From an uncultured Treponema sp. (lineage in GTDB: Bacteria; Spirochaetota; Spirochaetia; Treponematales; Treponemataceae), in NCBI GenBank assembly GCA_937902125.1, contig CALDIB010000087.1, positions 56,679 to 120,678 on the forward strand: DNA of 64,000 nt, read 5' to 3'. The notes beneath the pieces were generated by a model. It searched no databases. It was not told the DNA's origin and worked only from the letters and a program-made list of their open reading frames with translations. The position numbers and the translations under genes are program-made. This document shows, in pieces, positions 43,656 through 53,091 of this stretch (its first letter is position 1; every line of letters begins with the position of its first letter).

Positions 43656-46600
43656 TCAATCAAAAAGGGCGCTCTTTGGAATTTCAACCTCAACCTTTTT
43701 GACCTTGCCCTTGCGCTCAAACAAGTCGCGGCTCAAGTCATCGCTCAACTCGGCGCCATACGCGTTGGAGTCAACCGAAATTTTTATTTCGCCCGACTCG
43801 CAAAGAGTGTATTCAAAGGGAACTCCAAAGCGGGTGAACGAAAGTTTTTTGTCCTGGCCAAATTCTTTTTTGAGCAAAAGCGCGGGATTGATTTTCAGCT
43901 TGCCCTTTTCTATCTCGGTTCCCAATTCGCCCCAGCGCGTGATGACCTCTTCCTTTACTTGGCCGGTCATGCCGGGCTGCTTGGCGCCCTGATTGTGAGG
44001 CGTGTGGGAATAAGGATCCATGGGGAAGGCGCCGTAAAGTTCCGGGGTCTTGTTGAATGAAAGGCCGTCCCGAATTTTGTAGTAGCGCTCTCCCAATTCC
44101 TTGGCGGAAGAATCTTTGGCTTGAACGGCGGCAAAGAAATTTTCTTGGACGGCCAGCAAAAGCTTTGAAACCATGTGCCAGTAAATTGAGCCAATTCCTT
44201 CAAAGGCGTAGAAGGTTCCGCTGCGGCCTGTGAATTTTTTGTGGTCAAAAGTTTTTTCGTAAAGGCCGGCCAAAGCCTTCTTTTCTTCTTCCGGCAAGTC
44301 AGGATAAATCCTTGCGGCGGTCTCCAGCATGACGGCGGCGTTTCTAAATTCCGGATTAAAGTGGACAACGCTCTTGTCAATTGAGTCGTTGTAAACCAAG
44401 CTTGACGAATCGGGCGCCGTCCAGCCCCGCTCCAATTCCGCCTTTAGAACGGAAATTTTTTCCGCGTCTGCCTTGGACACAATGTTTTTATGGACAAAAA
44501 GCGGCAACTCCTTTGAAGGATAAAGCATGTAAGAATGCTGGCGCTTTTCATACATGTCGCTTTTTTCCAAAGCGGCGCACAAGTCGGCGCACTCTTTGGC
44601 GCTCAAGAAGCCGCTTGAAAGAACGGCAACCTGACCTTCCAGCATTTCTTCCAAACAGCCGATTTCCATTCCCTTGTCGCTGACAAGCAAGGTGTTGTAG
44701 GAATGATAAAGGCCGTCGCTCCGCTTGTTGGCCTTGATTGAATTTTCGGCGGCCGCGATGAAAGAATCAAAGGCGCTTAAAATTTCTTCTTTTGAAATGT
44801 CAAGGGTTTCTTCCAAGCGGGAAGAATTTTCGTAAAAGGCGAACCTTTCGTTTTGGAAAGCCAAGCCGCACTTTTTGACAAATTCTTTTTTGGCGGCCGC
44901 GTCCCGCAAGTCTTGGCCGGCGGATTTTTTGTAAAGGTCTGAAAGCTGGTCAAAGAAAGTCTTGAGCGCCATTGGAACCGTCCAACTTTCGTTTTCGCTC
45001 CTTTCAAAAAGGCCGCGGACAAAGACCATCATTCTGCGAAGGTAATACAAAGTCACCATGCTCAAGCCGTATCCGGCCAAGGCGTTGTTGGCGTCGTTCC
45101 ATTCAGGCCGCTGGGTGTTGAGCCAAATTCCGCCGTAGGGAACAAAGTTTGCCAGCTTTGTCAAAATAAGCTGGAGGATTTTTGCCGCCATGGTCACAAG
45201 ACAGGGGTTTCCGTCTTTTCCGCAAAGCTTGGCGTCGCTTCCATATTTTTTTGTGTCGGCCAAAATCTTTTCGTTCAAATCCCGCATGAAGCTTATGGTG
45301 TCCCGGGGATTTTTTTCTATGTCGCCATACATTTTGATATGGTAGGGAATGTTGGCCGCGGAGAAAATCTTTTTGTTCAGCAATTCGGGCAAAACCTTTG
45401 AGTCGTATTTGTCCTGCAATTCCAAAAGCTTTTCAAGGTAAATGATTTGGTGGTCGTTCCAATAGCCGATGTTGGCCCAAGGATTGTTGGGCTCCGGGAT
45501 TTCCCAGTCAAGGCCGCTTCTGGTAATGCGGTAAGGATTGAAGCCGTCGGCGGTGGTGGCGTTCAGGAATTTGGCTATCATTCCAGTAAGATAGAGGGGA
45601 TAGCTCATGGCCAGCGCCTCCCAGTTTTGGAAAATGTCCCGCCAGTTTCCCTCGTAGTTCAAAATCGGCTGGCCCAAGGAATCCTTGAGATTGATGGAAA
45701 ATTTGTTCCAAGGGCGGCTTGGGTCGCCGTGCCTGCGGGAAAACGAAAGGGGCAGATATTCCAAATAAAGGCGCTCCAATTGGTCGTCCCGAGTTTGGCG
45801 GACGGTTTTTCCCAGCTCCAAATAGTCAATCTCTTTTGGCAAGCCCAGCGCCTTGGCGTCGGTCGCCTTTGCCTTGTTTCTTGTTTCGATAAAGTTGATG
45901 AAGTCGCCGCTGGACACCGTGTTGTTTTGGACAAAAACGCCGCCCCGCATGATGTTGAACATTACATTGGCCTCGTGGTGGATCGAAGCCATTTGGTCGC
46001 CGGTGCTTTGCAAGCCGTCCGCCTGCGCCACATATTCTTCAAGCAGGGCGCGGGTCTTGTCAACGTCGGCCAAAATTTCTTTTTCCAAAGCGGCGCGGTC
46101 GTCCAATTTTTTTATCAAGCCTTGAACGGCGCTCAATTCCAAGCGGGTGTCAAAAACTTGAAGGCATTTTTCAACGGCGCCGGCGGCCAATTTGACGCTC
46201 CGCTGGACAAAGCAAGAGGCGCGCTCGCCTTTTAGAACATCGACGGCTGCCAAGGCCTTTCCTTGGCGGAAAAGCGCCGGAGTCCGCGGGTCAAGGTAAA
46301 CCTGGGATTTTTTTGTAAAGTAAGAAACGTTGGCGTAAAGAGCCTCGCTGGGTTCGGCGCGGTCGGTCAAAACGGAGGACATTGAAAAAAGCGCCAAGCC
46401 GGAAGGGTCTAGGTCTGTCTTTTTATAAGCGTCAATCAAATTTGAAGTGTTGTTTTGAACGTCGCTGGTGGAACAAGCCGGCATGATGTTTTGCGCGCCG
46501 TCAAGAATCTCCACGGAAATTTCGCCGTTCGACAAATTCTTTATGGAAGAAATGCGGACAAGGCCAAATTTGTCGCTTGAAGTCCATTCAGTCCGCCAAA

Positions 46601-47015
46601 GCAAATTCAGCTCCTTGTTGACTTCCTCAAAAATTACATGGCTTCCGCAAGCGTTTTTGTAAAGGTTCCGCTCCACTTTAAATTCGGCAAAGTCGGCGAA
46701 AGGCTCCCAAAGCGAAGTTCTGTCCTTGCCCTTGACTTTTACAGCGCTGAAACTTCCGCTGGTGTTCTTCAAGTCCAAAATTTTGTCAGCCGTGTAATAC
46801 GGAAAAATCGCGCGGTTGGCTTCTTTTCTTCCGGCCGAAAGCGCTCCGTTTGACCAAATGAAATTCCAAGCGTCGCTGGAACTTGTTATGGTCATAAAAA
46901 AAGGCGGAATTGAATCCACATTGGCGATTTTATACCAAGTCTGTCCGTCAAATTTTTCGATTGAACCGGAGGACTTTCCAGCCTCCATGGCGGCAAATTC
47001 TTCCACAAAACGCAT
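43656..47015 (-). CDS. Large cytosolic protein of unknown function, possible carbohydrate-active enzyme
   Basis: 1,119 residues, no signal peptide or membrane segment. The N-terminal ~300 residues are beta-rich; the middle and C-terminal parts are helical with many aromatic and acidic clusters (FNPYRITRSGLDWEIPEPNN, WANIGYWNDHQIIYLEKLLE, WLNTQRPEWNDANNALAGYG). The WND and alpha-helical toroid pattern recall glycoside hydrolases and phosphorylases of the GH94/GH36 kind, but I cannot assign a family. Start 47015 has GAGAGGAA; the frame from 47102 has no SD. It is monocistronic and bracketed by the three-hairpin repeats. Confidence 0.7.
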   Translation of the reverse strand: MRFVEEFAAMEAGKSSGSIEKFDGQTWYKIANVDSIPPFFMTITSSSDAWNFIWSNGALSAGRKEANRAIFPYYTADKILDLKNTSGSFSAVKVKGKDRTSLWEPFADFAEFKVERNLYKNACGSHVIFEEVNKELNLLWRTEWTSSDKFGLVRISSIKNLSNGEISVEILDGAQNIMPACSTSDVQNNTSNLIDAYKKTDLDPSGLALFSMSSVLTDRAEPSEALYANVSYFTKKSQVYLDPRTPALFRQGKALAAVDVLKGERASCFVQRSVKLAAGAVEKCLQVFDTRLELSAVQGLIKKLDDRAALEKEILADVDKTRALLEEYVAQADGLQSTGDQMASIHHEANVMFNIMRGGVFVQNNTVSSGDFINFIETRNKAKATDAKALGLPKEIDYLELGKTVRQTRDDQLERLYLEYLPLSFSRRHGDPSRPWNKFSINLKDSLGQPILNYEGNWRDIFQNWEALAMSYPLYLTGMIAKFLNATTADGFNPYRITRSGLDWEIPEPNNPWANIGYWNDHQIIYLEKLLELQDKYDSKVLPELLNKKIFSAANIPYHIKMYGDIEKNPRDTISFMRDLNEKILADTKKYGSDAKLCGKDGNPCLVTMAAKILQLILTKLANFVPYGGIWLNTQRPEWNDANNALAGYGLSMVTLYYLRRMMVFVRGLFERSENESWTVPMALKTFFDQLSDLYKKSAGQDLRDAAAKKEFVKKCGLAFQNERFAFYENSSRLEETLDISKEEILSAFDSFIAAAENSIKANKRSDGLYHSYNTLLVSDKGMEIGCLEEMLEGQVAVLSSGFLSAKECADLCAALEKSDMYEKRQHSYMLYPSKELPLFVHKNIVSKADAEKISVLKAELERGWTAPDSSSLVYNDSIDKSVVHFNPEFRNAAVMLETAARIYPDLPEEEKKALAGLYEKTFDHKKFTGRSGTFYAFEGIGSIYWHMVSKLLLAVQENFFAAVQAKDSSAKELGERYYKIRDGLSFNKTPELYGAFPMDPYSHTPHNQGAKQPGMTGQVKEEVITRWGELGTEIEKGKLKINPALLLKKEFGQDKKLSFTRFGVPFEYTLCESGEIKISVDSNAYGAELSDDLSRDLFERKGKVKKVEVEIPKSALFD

Positions 47016-47117
47016 AAGTTCCTCTCTGAACAAATAATTCCCGAGTTTTGGGGAAAAAACGCCCCAAAACTCGTGTTTCCCGCGGCTTGCGGGGTCAGGC
47101 AACCGATTGCCTTGCGC

Positions 47118-47258
47118 CTTTAGGGAACCTCTAAAAATTGCAATTTTTAGAGGTAACTTTGAAAGTGCGATGTTTTAATTCCTGCTATTACCAGGAATTA
47201 AAACTCGTCGGGTTCTCTAAAAAATCACCAAAGGTGAGTTTTTAGAGATACCCTTTAG
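47118..47258 (-). repeat. Three-hairpin repeat element, copy 2
   Basis: 141 bases, inverted relative to copy 1, in the 447-base gap 47016-47462. On the minus strand: hairpin A (GGTATCTCTAAAAACTCACC...GGTGATTTTTTAGAGAACC), linker CGACGA, hairpin B identical in stem to copy 1, then hairpin C (ACCTCTAAAAATT...AATTTTTAGAGGT). Outer ends CTTTAGGG / CCCTTTAG. It lies about 100 bases upstream of the 1,119-residue gene start. Confidence 0.85.
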
Positions 47259-47376
47259 AATAAGGGCGATTTGAATTTTAGTCAACTGTCCAAAGGCCCA
47301 AGCGCCTCAAAAAAATGAAAAAAATTTCACGCCCGCCTTGTTTCTTTCTTTTTTCATAAGGGGAGCCTTCGCGCCG

Positions 47377-47424
47377 GGTTGATGGGTCAAACGGTTGATG
47401 GGTCAAACGGTTGATGGGTCAAAC
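47377..47424. repeat. Three 16-base iterons upstream of PilZ gene
   Basis: GGTTGATGGGTCAAAC is repeated exactly at 47377, 47393 and 47409, and a fourth copy begins at 47425 and turns into the -35 TTGAAT of the PilZ promoter. Each unit has an internal inverted repeat TTGA-TGGG-TCAA, so each is a possible binding site. Confidence 0.85.
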
Positions 47425-47426
47425 GG

Positions 47427-47455
47427 TTGAATTTACTTGCGACTTGCGCTAGAAT
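47427..47455 (+). promoter_or_regulatory. Promoter of PilZ gene
   Basis: TTGAAT (47427-47432), 17-base spacer ending GCGC, TAGAAT (47450-47455), then 7 bases to the ATG at 47463. The -35 overlaps the end of the iteron array. Confidence 0.7.
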
Positions 47456-47462
47456 AAAGGCC

Positions 47463-47846
47463 ATGCGGACAGAATCGCGACAGGATCCTAGATTCAAAAT
47501 TTTGGGCCGCGCGCTATGCAACGAGATTTCGGCCTTGCCCGGCTCTTTGATAGACATAAGCGCTCGTGGCTGCCAAATTTTTTATTCGGTTCCAGTGACG
47601 ATACATCTAGAAGACGACTACACAATCTTGATTCAAGTCGCGGACTCTTCAACAGGCGACTTGACGCTTATTTGCCACCCGGCCTGGGCAAGCGAAGATT
47701 CCGGCCAAACCACCATAGGAATGACAATTTTGCGCTCCCCAGATTCCGAGCGCTTGGCCGCCTTTGTTCAATCCCTAAAAGACAAAAACGACGGCGAAAA
47801 TGACAGCCAAAGCCAAATCGTGGACAGCCAATGTCATTTCATATAG
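47463..47846 (+). CDS. PilZ domain c-di-GMP receptor
   Basis: 127 residues. The c-di-GMP binding signature is present: R in RTESRQDPRFK (RxxxR) and DISARGCQIF (D-x-S-x-x-G). The remainder is a small beta-barrel and an acidic tail. Start 47463 agrees with the promoter; AAAGG in the short leader may act as SD. It overlaps the RlmM-like gene by 16 bases. With a diguanylate cyclase 5 kb away, a c-di-GMP response is likely; the effector is unknown. Confidence 0.85.
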   Translation: MRTESRQDPRFKILGRALCNEISALPGSLIDISARGCQIFYSVPVTIHLEDDYTILIQVADSSTGDLTLICHPAWASEDSGQTTIGMTILRSPDSERLAAFVQSLKDKNDGENDSQSQIVDSQCHFI

Positions 47847-48796
47847 AAGAAAACGGCAAAGCTTTTTTGGCCTTTGAAGGCATGGAAAGCTTTTTGCAGG
47901 CCGAGCTTTTGGAGCGCTTTAAAATTGACCTTCCTTGTCAGCGCTTTGGCCGCCTTTTTTACTATAAAGACTTTCCCCAAACGGAACAAAGCCCTTGGTT
48001 CGCCCAATGCGCCATGCAAGAGCCATTTTTTTTGCGCTTTGATTCCATTGGCCAAGCGGCCGCCGAACTAAAGAAAATTCAGCGAAACTGGGCGCCCTAT
48101 CAATTCCAATTTTTCCGCCGGGCCAGCCTTATCCAAGAAAAGCTTCCATACATAAACTTAAAGGAAAGGACTTTTCCCCTGCAAATTCCTCAAAGCCCCA
48201 TAGGACTATACACATTGACGGGACAGAACGAACTTTTGGCCAGCGCCAAGACTTCCAGCCCCCTGCCGGCGGGAAAAATCGCCTTTGCGGAAGACCATGT
48301 AAACCCGCCCAGCCGGGCCTACTTAAAATTGCAGGAAAGCCTTTCTCTGGCCGCCGCTTTTTTTGGAACAGAATTTCCGGGCAAGGGGCAAAAGTGCTTT
48401 GAGGCTGGAGCCTGTCCAGGCGGCTGGACATGGGTTTTGGCGGGCTTGGGCGCCAACGTTCTTGCCGTGGACCGTTCCCCTTTGGACGAAAGGCTTATGG
48501 CCAACCCCTTGGTGGAATTTAGGGCCCACGACGCCTTTACTTTGGCCCCGGAAGAAATAGGCCCGGTGGACTGGCTTTTTAGCGATGTAATCTGCTACCC
48601 GGAACGCCTTTACCAATGGGTTCAAAAATGGCTTGAAAGCGGCCTTTGCAAAAAAATGATATGCTCCATAAAAATGCAGGGCGGAATCGACTGGGCCGCC
48701 GCCCAAAAGTTCGCCGACATTCCCTCCAGCCGCGTGGTTCACCTAAATTACAACAAGCACGAGCTTACATGGATTCATTGCGGCTCAAAAATTTAA
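47831..48796 (+). CDS. RlmM-like rRNA 2'-O-methyltransferase
   Basis: 321 residues. FtsJ/RrmJ-type SAM domain: CFEAGACPGGWTWVLAGLGA (motif I), VLAVDRSPL, WLFSDVICYP (Asp), MICSIKMQG (Lys) and LNYNKHELTWIHCGSK (Lys/Glu). The Lys-Asp-Lys-Glu set matches 2'-O-methyltransferases acting on 23S rRNA C2498. The N-terminal ~150 residues match the THUMP-like substrate domain position but are diverged. Start overlaps the PilZ stop region. Confidence 0.85.
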   Translation: MSFHIEENGKAFLAFEGMESFLQAELLERFKIDLPCQRFGRLFYYKDFPQTEQSPWFAQCAMQEPFFLRFDSIGQAAAELKKIQRNWAPYQFQFFRRASLIQEKLPYINLKERTFPLQIPQSPIGLYTLTGQNELLASAKTSSPLPAGKIAFAEDHVNPPSRAYLKLQESLSLAAAFFGTEFPGKGQKCFEAGACPGGWTWVLAGLGANVLAVDRSPLDERLMANPLVEFRAHDAFTLAPEEIGPVDWLFSDVICYPERLYQWVQKWLESGLCKKMICSIKMQGGIDWAAAQKFADIPSSRVVHLNYNKHELTWIHCGSKI

Positions 48797-48857
48797 TTCG
48801 CACCCGCGCGAGGCGCATTGCGGACTTTGACAATTTTTTATTTTCTGTCAGAATACA

Positions 48858-48886
48858 TTGACACGCGCAAGTCTTTCCTATAAAAT
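48858..48886 (+). promoter_or_regulatory. Promoter of FN3 lipoprotein operon
   Basis: TTGACA (48858-48863), 17-base spacer, TAAAAT (48881-48886), leader of about 57 bases. A second TTGACA (48827-48832) with CAGAAT (48849-48854) may give a tandem promoter. Confidence 0.75.
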
Positions 48887-48949
48887 AAAATGGTTTTTAA
48901 AACATTTGGGATGGGTTGGGGTCTAAATTTTAGAAGGAATTTTAAGACT

Positions 48950-51900
48950 ATGAAAATTTCCAAGCGCTTTTCGCTGTTAAAAAAGAGCCTGGTCTTGACG
49001 CTTTTTTTGTCATGCATACTTGCAATTAATTCGTGCAATAATATAACGACATTGCCGGCAACCTCGTCTTCCATAACCGGCGTAAAAAAACTTGAAGCTC
49101 CGCTAGAATTAAAAGCCAGCAATGGCGGAAAGCGCAAAATCTCGCTTAGTTGGAATGTCGTGAGCGTGGCCAAATATTACAGAATTTATTGCTCCGACAG
49201 CCCAAACGGAGTCTTTGCCCAAGTCGGAGAAAGCTATGGCGCTTCTTATGATGACGCCGTGGCTTCAGGCCGCACATACTATTACAAGGTGAGCGCCGTA
49301 AACGGCAGAGGCGCCGAAAGTTCATTAAGCGAGATTGTAAAAGGAACAAGCCTTGCCACTCCAATAATTAACAAAATCGAAGAGGAAGACAACAGCGCCA
49401 CTGTAGAATGGTATACAGAAAATGCTTCATCCTACGAAGACATTTCCCGCTTTGAGGTCCACTGTACAGACGGAACGCAAGACCACACAATGGTTCTAAG
49501 CGGAAACGAGGAGTCTTACACATTCTACAATCTTTCGGCAAACACAAACTATCAATTTTATGTGGAACTTTACACAATCAAGGATCCAAACGCCGTTGAA
49601 AAAAGCGCCACCGTCACTGCAAGCACTTACGCGCAATACACGCCTGTCGCTCCTGAATTCTCCGCCGGACAAGGCGACTCGACAACTGGCGTAAAGCTTA
49701 ACATCACGCTACCTTCAAAAGTGCAGGTTTCTCTGACATCCGCCAACGACGACAACAAGCAAAACATAGAAAACATTATCGACAGTCCGCTCTATTTCGA
49801 AATCTACCGCAAGCGCGCCAGCGAAAGCAGCTATCCCTCTACGCCGTTAATTAAAAAACTTTATTTTGACGGAACAACTTCTGGAACGCATGACTATGAA
49901 AGTTACACAGCGGGAGACATCGTAACCTACACAGACACAAGCGTCACCCGGGGAATTAAATACGAATATCAGATAAAGTCTTACATCGACATTGAATATT
50001 CCGGTCTTGCCGATAAAGGCTACAATAAAGTTCTTGGTTCCAAAACAGGAAAAATGTCTGTCGGTTGGTCTGCCGCCGTTCCGTCATTTGAAATTGTAAA
50101 CTACAAGCGGGTAAAGTCCGACAATGACACTCCTGACGACGCTTCAGACGACTTTATTTCAAACATTTCGGTGCAGTATTCCGCCTCTTGGGACGATATG
50201 GGCAAAGCGCCCGTTTACCGATACGCCGTCCGAGAAAAATTTACAAAAGAAAACGCTCATAGCGTAACCTCGACAAATTGGATTTCAGACGCAAATGGAA
50301 ACCAACTTTTTTCAAGCCTTGACACCATCAACAACATCACAAAAACGTTTGACTTGACTCAAGACGCTGATAACAAAATTGGAAGCTACGAATATATTCT
50401 ATATATAATTCCAGAAACAGATTCAGACGGAAACCCCTATGCGGAGCCAATTGATGACGAAGGAAAAATCCTGACTTATGTAACGGCCACCAGTTCAGTT
50501 GCGGTAAGCAACAAAGTCAACATGCCCAGCACCACATTCACAAGCTGGAAGGGCGGATGGACAAACAAGACACAACTTGTATGGCCGCTTGAGGACGACG
50601 TTCAGTACTCGCTAAAGCGAGGCGTTGACGGACAAGACAAAACCAGTTGGACTACAATCGAATGGGACAACATCAAAGACACAATCACGGACGAAGGCTT
50701 GTTTGAAGACACCGGCCTTGAGGGCGGACACATTTACTCCTATGAACTTTACGCCAATGGCAGCCACAACACTGGAATCGCCGTGTCCGTAAAAACTCTT
50801 GGAACGCCAAAGCCAGTGTTCAACACTTATGACTATGACAGCATAAAAGTAATTTGGAGCGATTCCTCAGTTCAGTGCGCTGAATATTACGAAGTCACTT
50901 TAGGAGACGCCAACACGGTAGGCGGCGGCGCTTCCGCAAAATTTATTGTCACAGGAATAAACAAGGTTGAGATTGAAGGCTCCTCTTTTGACACAAACAC
51001 TACAGCATCTATCGAGGGCGGAGAGATTGCCCTTACAATCACAAATCCGCAAAACTATGACGACGCCACAATTTCCGGTCTTGCGTCAAAACTTACAATC
51101 AAAGCATACAGCGACATCGACTCAACGGATTCCGACAGAATGGCCGCGGGAAACGCTTCAGTCAGCACCATGGGGCCCGCTGCAATAAAGACAATTGCCA
51201 GCGTTGCCAAAAGCGACACGACAATCACCGTTGCTTGGAACAAGGTTGATGGCGCCAAAGCGTATCTTGTACGCCGCGACAGAATGGACAATTCCAATAC
51301 AGTCGCTGTCCTTTCGGATTCTTACATTGTTCCAGAAAATGGCGGAGACCTTGTTCAAGACTACGCGTCCGCAACTGTGAATGGCGAAGGAAAGCTTGTC
51401 CTTACCGACATAAGCAAAGCGAACGACGGAACAATGGCTTGGGACAGCAACCAAGAGCGTTTGGCTTGGGGATACCCTTACCGCTATACAGTATTCCCCT
51501 TGCTAAAAGATGACGAAAGCGTTGACATTTCCGATTCAGCCACTGTCATTTCTGACGACGGCATAGCTTATAAAAAAGAAACCGACTTGTCGGCAATCGG
51601 CTCAACCAACGGTTACGGACTTAATGTTTTGGCCACAAAGTCCCAAGACCCTCATAAAGTCAAAATTACATGGACAGCCCCCTACAGCGTGGAAGGAAAT
51701 GAGCCTCAGTTATGGCGTTCCCCCGACGCCGTCACATGGACAAAACAAAACGCCATTGCGTCTGACAACAGTTTTATCGTAACGCCAACCGGCGAAGAAC
51801 GAGTCAAGACATTTTACTATGCGGTCTCTTACGCCGCCGATGACAAATATACGGCTCCCCACCAAGTTTACACAAGCGAAATATCGGCTGACAAAGACTT

Positions 51901-53071
51901 GGCTTACAGTCCTGACGAAGCAAAAAACATGGGTTATCCCTTTGCGCTTATGTCCAGCGCGGCTAATGTTCCTTCCGGCACAACCGCGGGCTTTAGCGAA
52001 AAATTCAGCTACGACCTTTGGGACACTTCAAAACGCCGTATAGGCCCAGACGCAAACGCCGTATACACTATAAGCGTGAAAAACAACAACTACGGTCCGG
52101 ACTACAACACAGTGGCCACAATTAACAACCTTAAGCTTATCACAATAGCCGACATAAGCGCTTACGACATTGACTCTCCAACCTTTACAGGAAACGCCAA
52201 TATCAGCCAGACAATCACCCTCACGCCCAAAAATGTCACATCAAACGACAAGGCCTACGACACAGGCCTTTTGAGCGTTTTGCGCGATTACAAGCACTAC
52301 TACAAAATCAGCGCAAAGAGAACCCTGTCGGAAACAGAAAACGCCTTTATTGAAGACGACGCGGAAAGCAGAACGATAGAAGCCTCTTGTTGCGACGAGG
52401 AAAGCCCGACTTACGCATACCGCAACATCACCAACGCCGAGCTCGCCCGCTCGGCAATGCTGGCCATGACCTACGGCTTCTTTAGAGTGGCTGGCGGAAA
52501 TACCGATTACAGCAACATGGGCAGTTGCTATGTCAAACAGGAAGGCTCCGACACGGCAGGCGGAATATTCTCTAACTCTAATGGTTCTCTGAGTGGAGGA
52601 ATATCAGGCAAATATTATCACACTTTCAAAATCAGCAAGTCAGCAGGTCAAGGATACAGTCCAGCCATGCTCACCCCAGGCGGAACGCAAAATAATGCGC
52701 TGGCAATTTCAACAACCTCTGAAAGCATTACATTCTGGCGGCAAGGAATTAATGAAGGCTTTCTTTGCTTCGAAGACCATCCTGTTTTGGAAGTGTCTGC
52801 CGCAAATCCCGAACTTGGAAATATTTACGATGCAAAAATCACTGTTAAGTGCGGAGGCGAAAAGAAAACATTTTTAGGCATTGGAAACATAAGTTCAGGC
52901 GATTCAGACCTTGACCTTACAATTGAAAGAACATACTCAGGCGCTTCGCAGACAATCACAGCGAACACTCAAAACGCGCGCCGTGAATACTTCCCGATTC
53001 AATTTGGCTCAGATAAAAATTGGGACTTTATGAACAGTTCTTATGGCTGGTGGGGAAGAAAAACAAATTAG
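48950..53071 (+). CDS. Giant FN3-repeat surface lipoprotein
   Basis: 1,373 residues with signal peptide and lipobox LAINSC-NNIT. It holds many fibronectin type III-like modules, for example LELKASNGGKRKISLSWNVV...YRIYCSDSPNGVF...YYYKVSAVNGRGAES at the start, and later PAIKTIASVAKSDTTITVAW and LNVLATKSQDPHKVKITWTA. The C-terminal 300 residues are a distinct beta-rich domain. Start 48950 has AAGGA 12 bases upstream; the frame from 48890 overlaps the promoter. Likely surface-exposed; the role (adhesion, carbohydrate binding) is inference. First gene of a four-gene operon. Confidence 0.85.
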   Translation: MKISKRFSLLKKSLVLTLFLSCILAINSCNNITTLPATSSSITGVKKLEAPLELKASNGGKRKISLSWNVVSVAKYYRIYCSDSPNGVFAQVGESYGASYDDAVASGRTYYYKVSAVNGRGAESSLSEIVKGTSLATPIINKIEEEDNSATVEWYTENASSYEDISRFEVHCTDGTQDHTMVLSGNEESYTFYNLSANTNYQFYVELYTIKDPNAVEKSATVTASTYAQYTPVAPEFSAGQGDSTTGVKLNITLPSKVQVSLTSANDDNKQNIENIIDSPLYFEIYRKRASESSYPSTPLIKKLYFDGTTSGTHDYESYTAGDIVTYTDTSVTRGIKYEYQIKSYIDIEYSGLADKGYNKVLGSKTGKMSVGWSAAVPSFEIVNYKRVKSDNDTPDDASDDFISNISVQYSASWDDMGKAPVYRYAVREKFTKENAHSVTSTNWISDANGNQLFSSLDTINNITKTFDLTQDADNKIGSYEYILYIIPETDSDGNPYAEPIDDEGKILTYVTATSSVAVSNKVNMPSTTFTSWKGGWTNKTQLVWPLEDDVQYSLKRGVDGQDKTSWTTIEWDNIKDTITDEGLFEDTGLEGGHIYSYELYANGSHNTGIAVSVKTLGTPKPVFNTYDYDSIKVIWSDSSVQCAEYYEVTLGDANTVGGGASAKFIVTGINKVEIEGSSFDTNTTASIEGGEIALTITNPQNYDDATISGLASKLTIKAYSDIDSTDSDRMAAGNASVSTMGPAAIKTIASVAKSDTTITVAWNKVDGAKAYLVRRDRMDNSNTVAVLSDSYIVPENGGDLVQDYASATVNGEGKLVLTDISKANDGTMAWDSNQERLAWGYPYRYTVFPLLKDDESVDISDSATVISDDGIAYKKETDLSAIGSTNGYGLNVLATKSQDPHKVKITWTAPYSVEGNEPQLWRSPDAVTWTKQNAIASDNSFIVTPTGEERVKTFYYAVSYAADDKYTAPHQVYTSEISADKDLAYSPDEAKNMGYPFALMSSAANVPSGTTAGFSEKFSYDLWDTSKRRIGPDANAVYTISVKNNNYGPDYNTVATINNLKLITIADISAYDIDSPTFTGNANISQTITLTPKNVTSNDKAYDTGLLSVLRDYKHYYKISAKRTLSETENAFIEDDAESRTIEASCCDEESPTYAYRNITNAELARSAMLAMTYGFFRVAGGNTDYSNMGSCYVKQEGSDTAGGIFSNSNGSLSGGISGKYYHTFKISKSAGQGYSPAMLTPGGTQNNALAISTTSESITFWRQGINEGFLCFEDHPVLEVSAANPELGNIYDAKITVKCGGEKKTFLGIGNISSGDSDLDLTIERTYSGASQTITANTQNARREYFPIQFGSDKNWDFMNSSYGWWGRKTN

Positions 53072-53091
53072 GCGGAAGGGATTATAGAACT

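Noticed and set aside
47377..47424. Short repeats as a CRISPR array
   Set aside because: The 16-base units are contiguous with no spacers, and there are no cas genes in the window.
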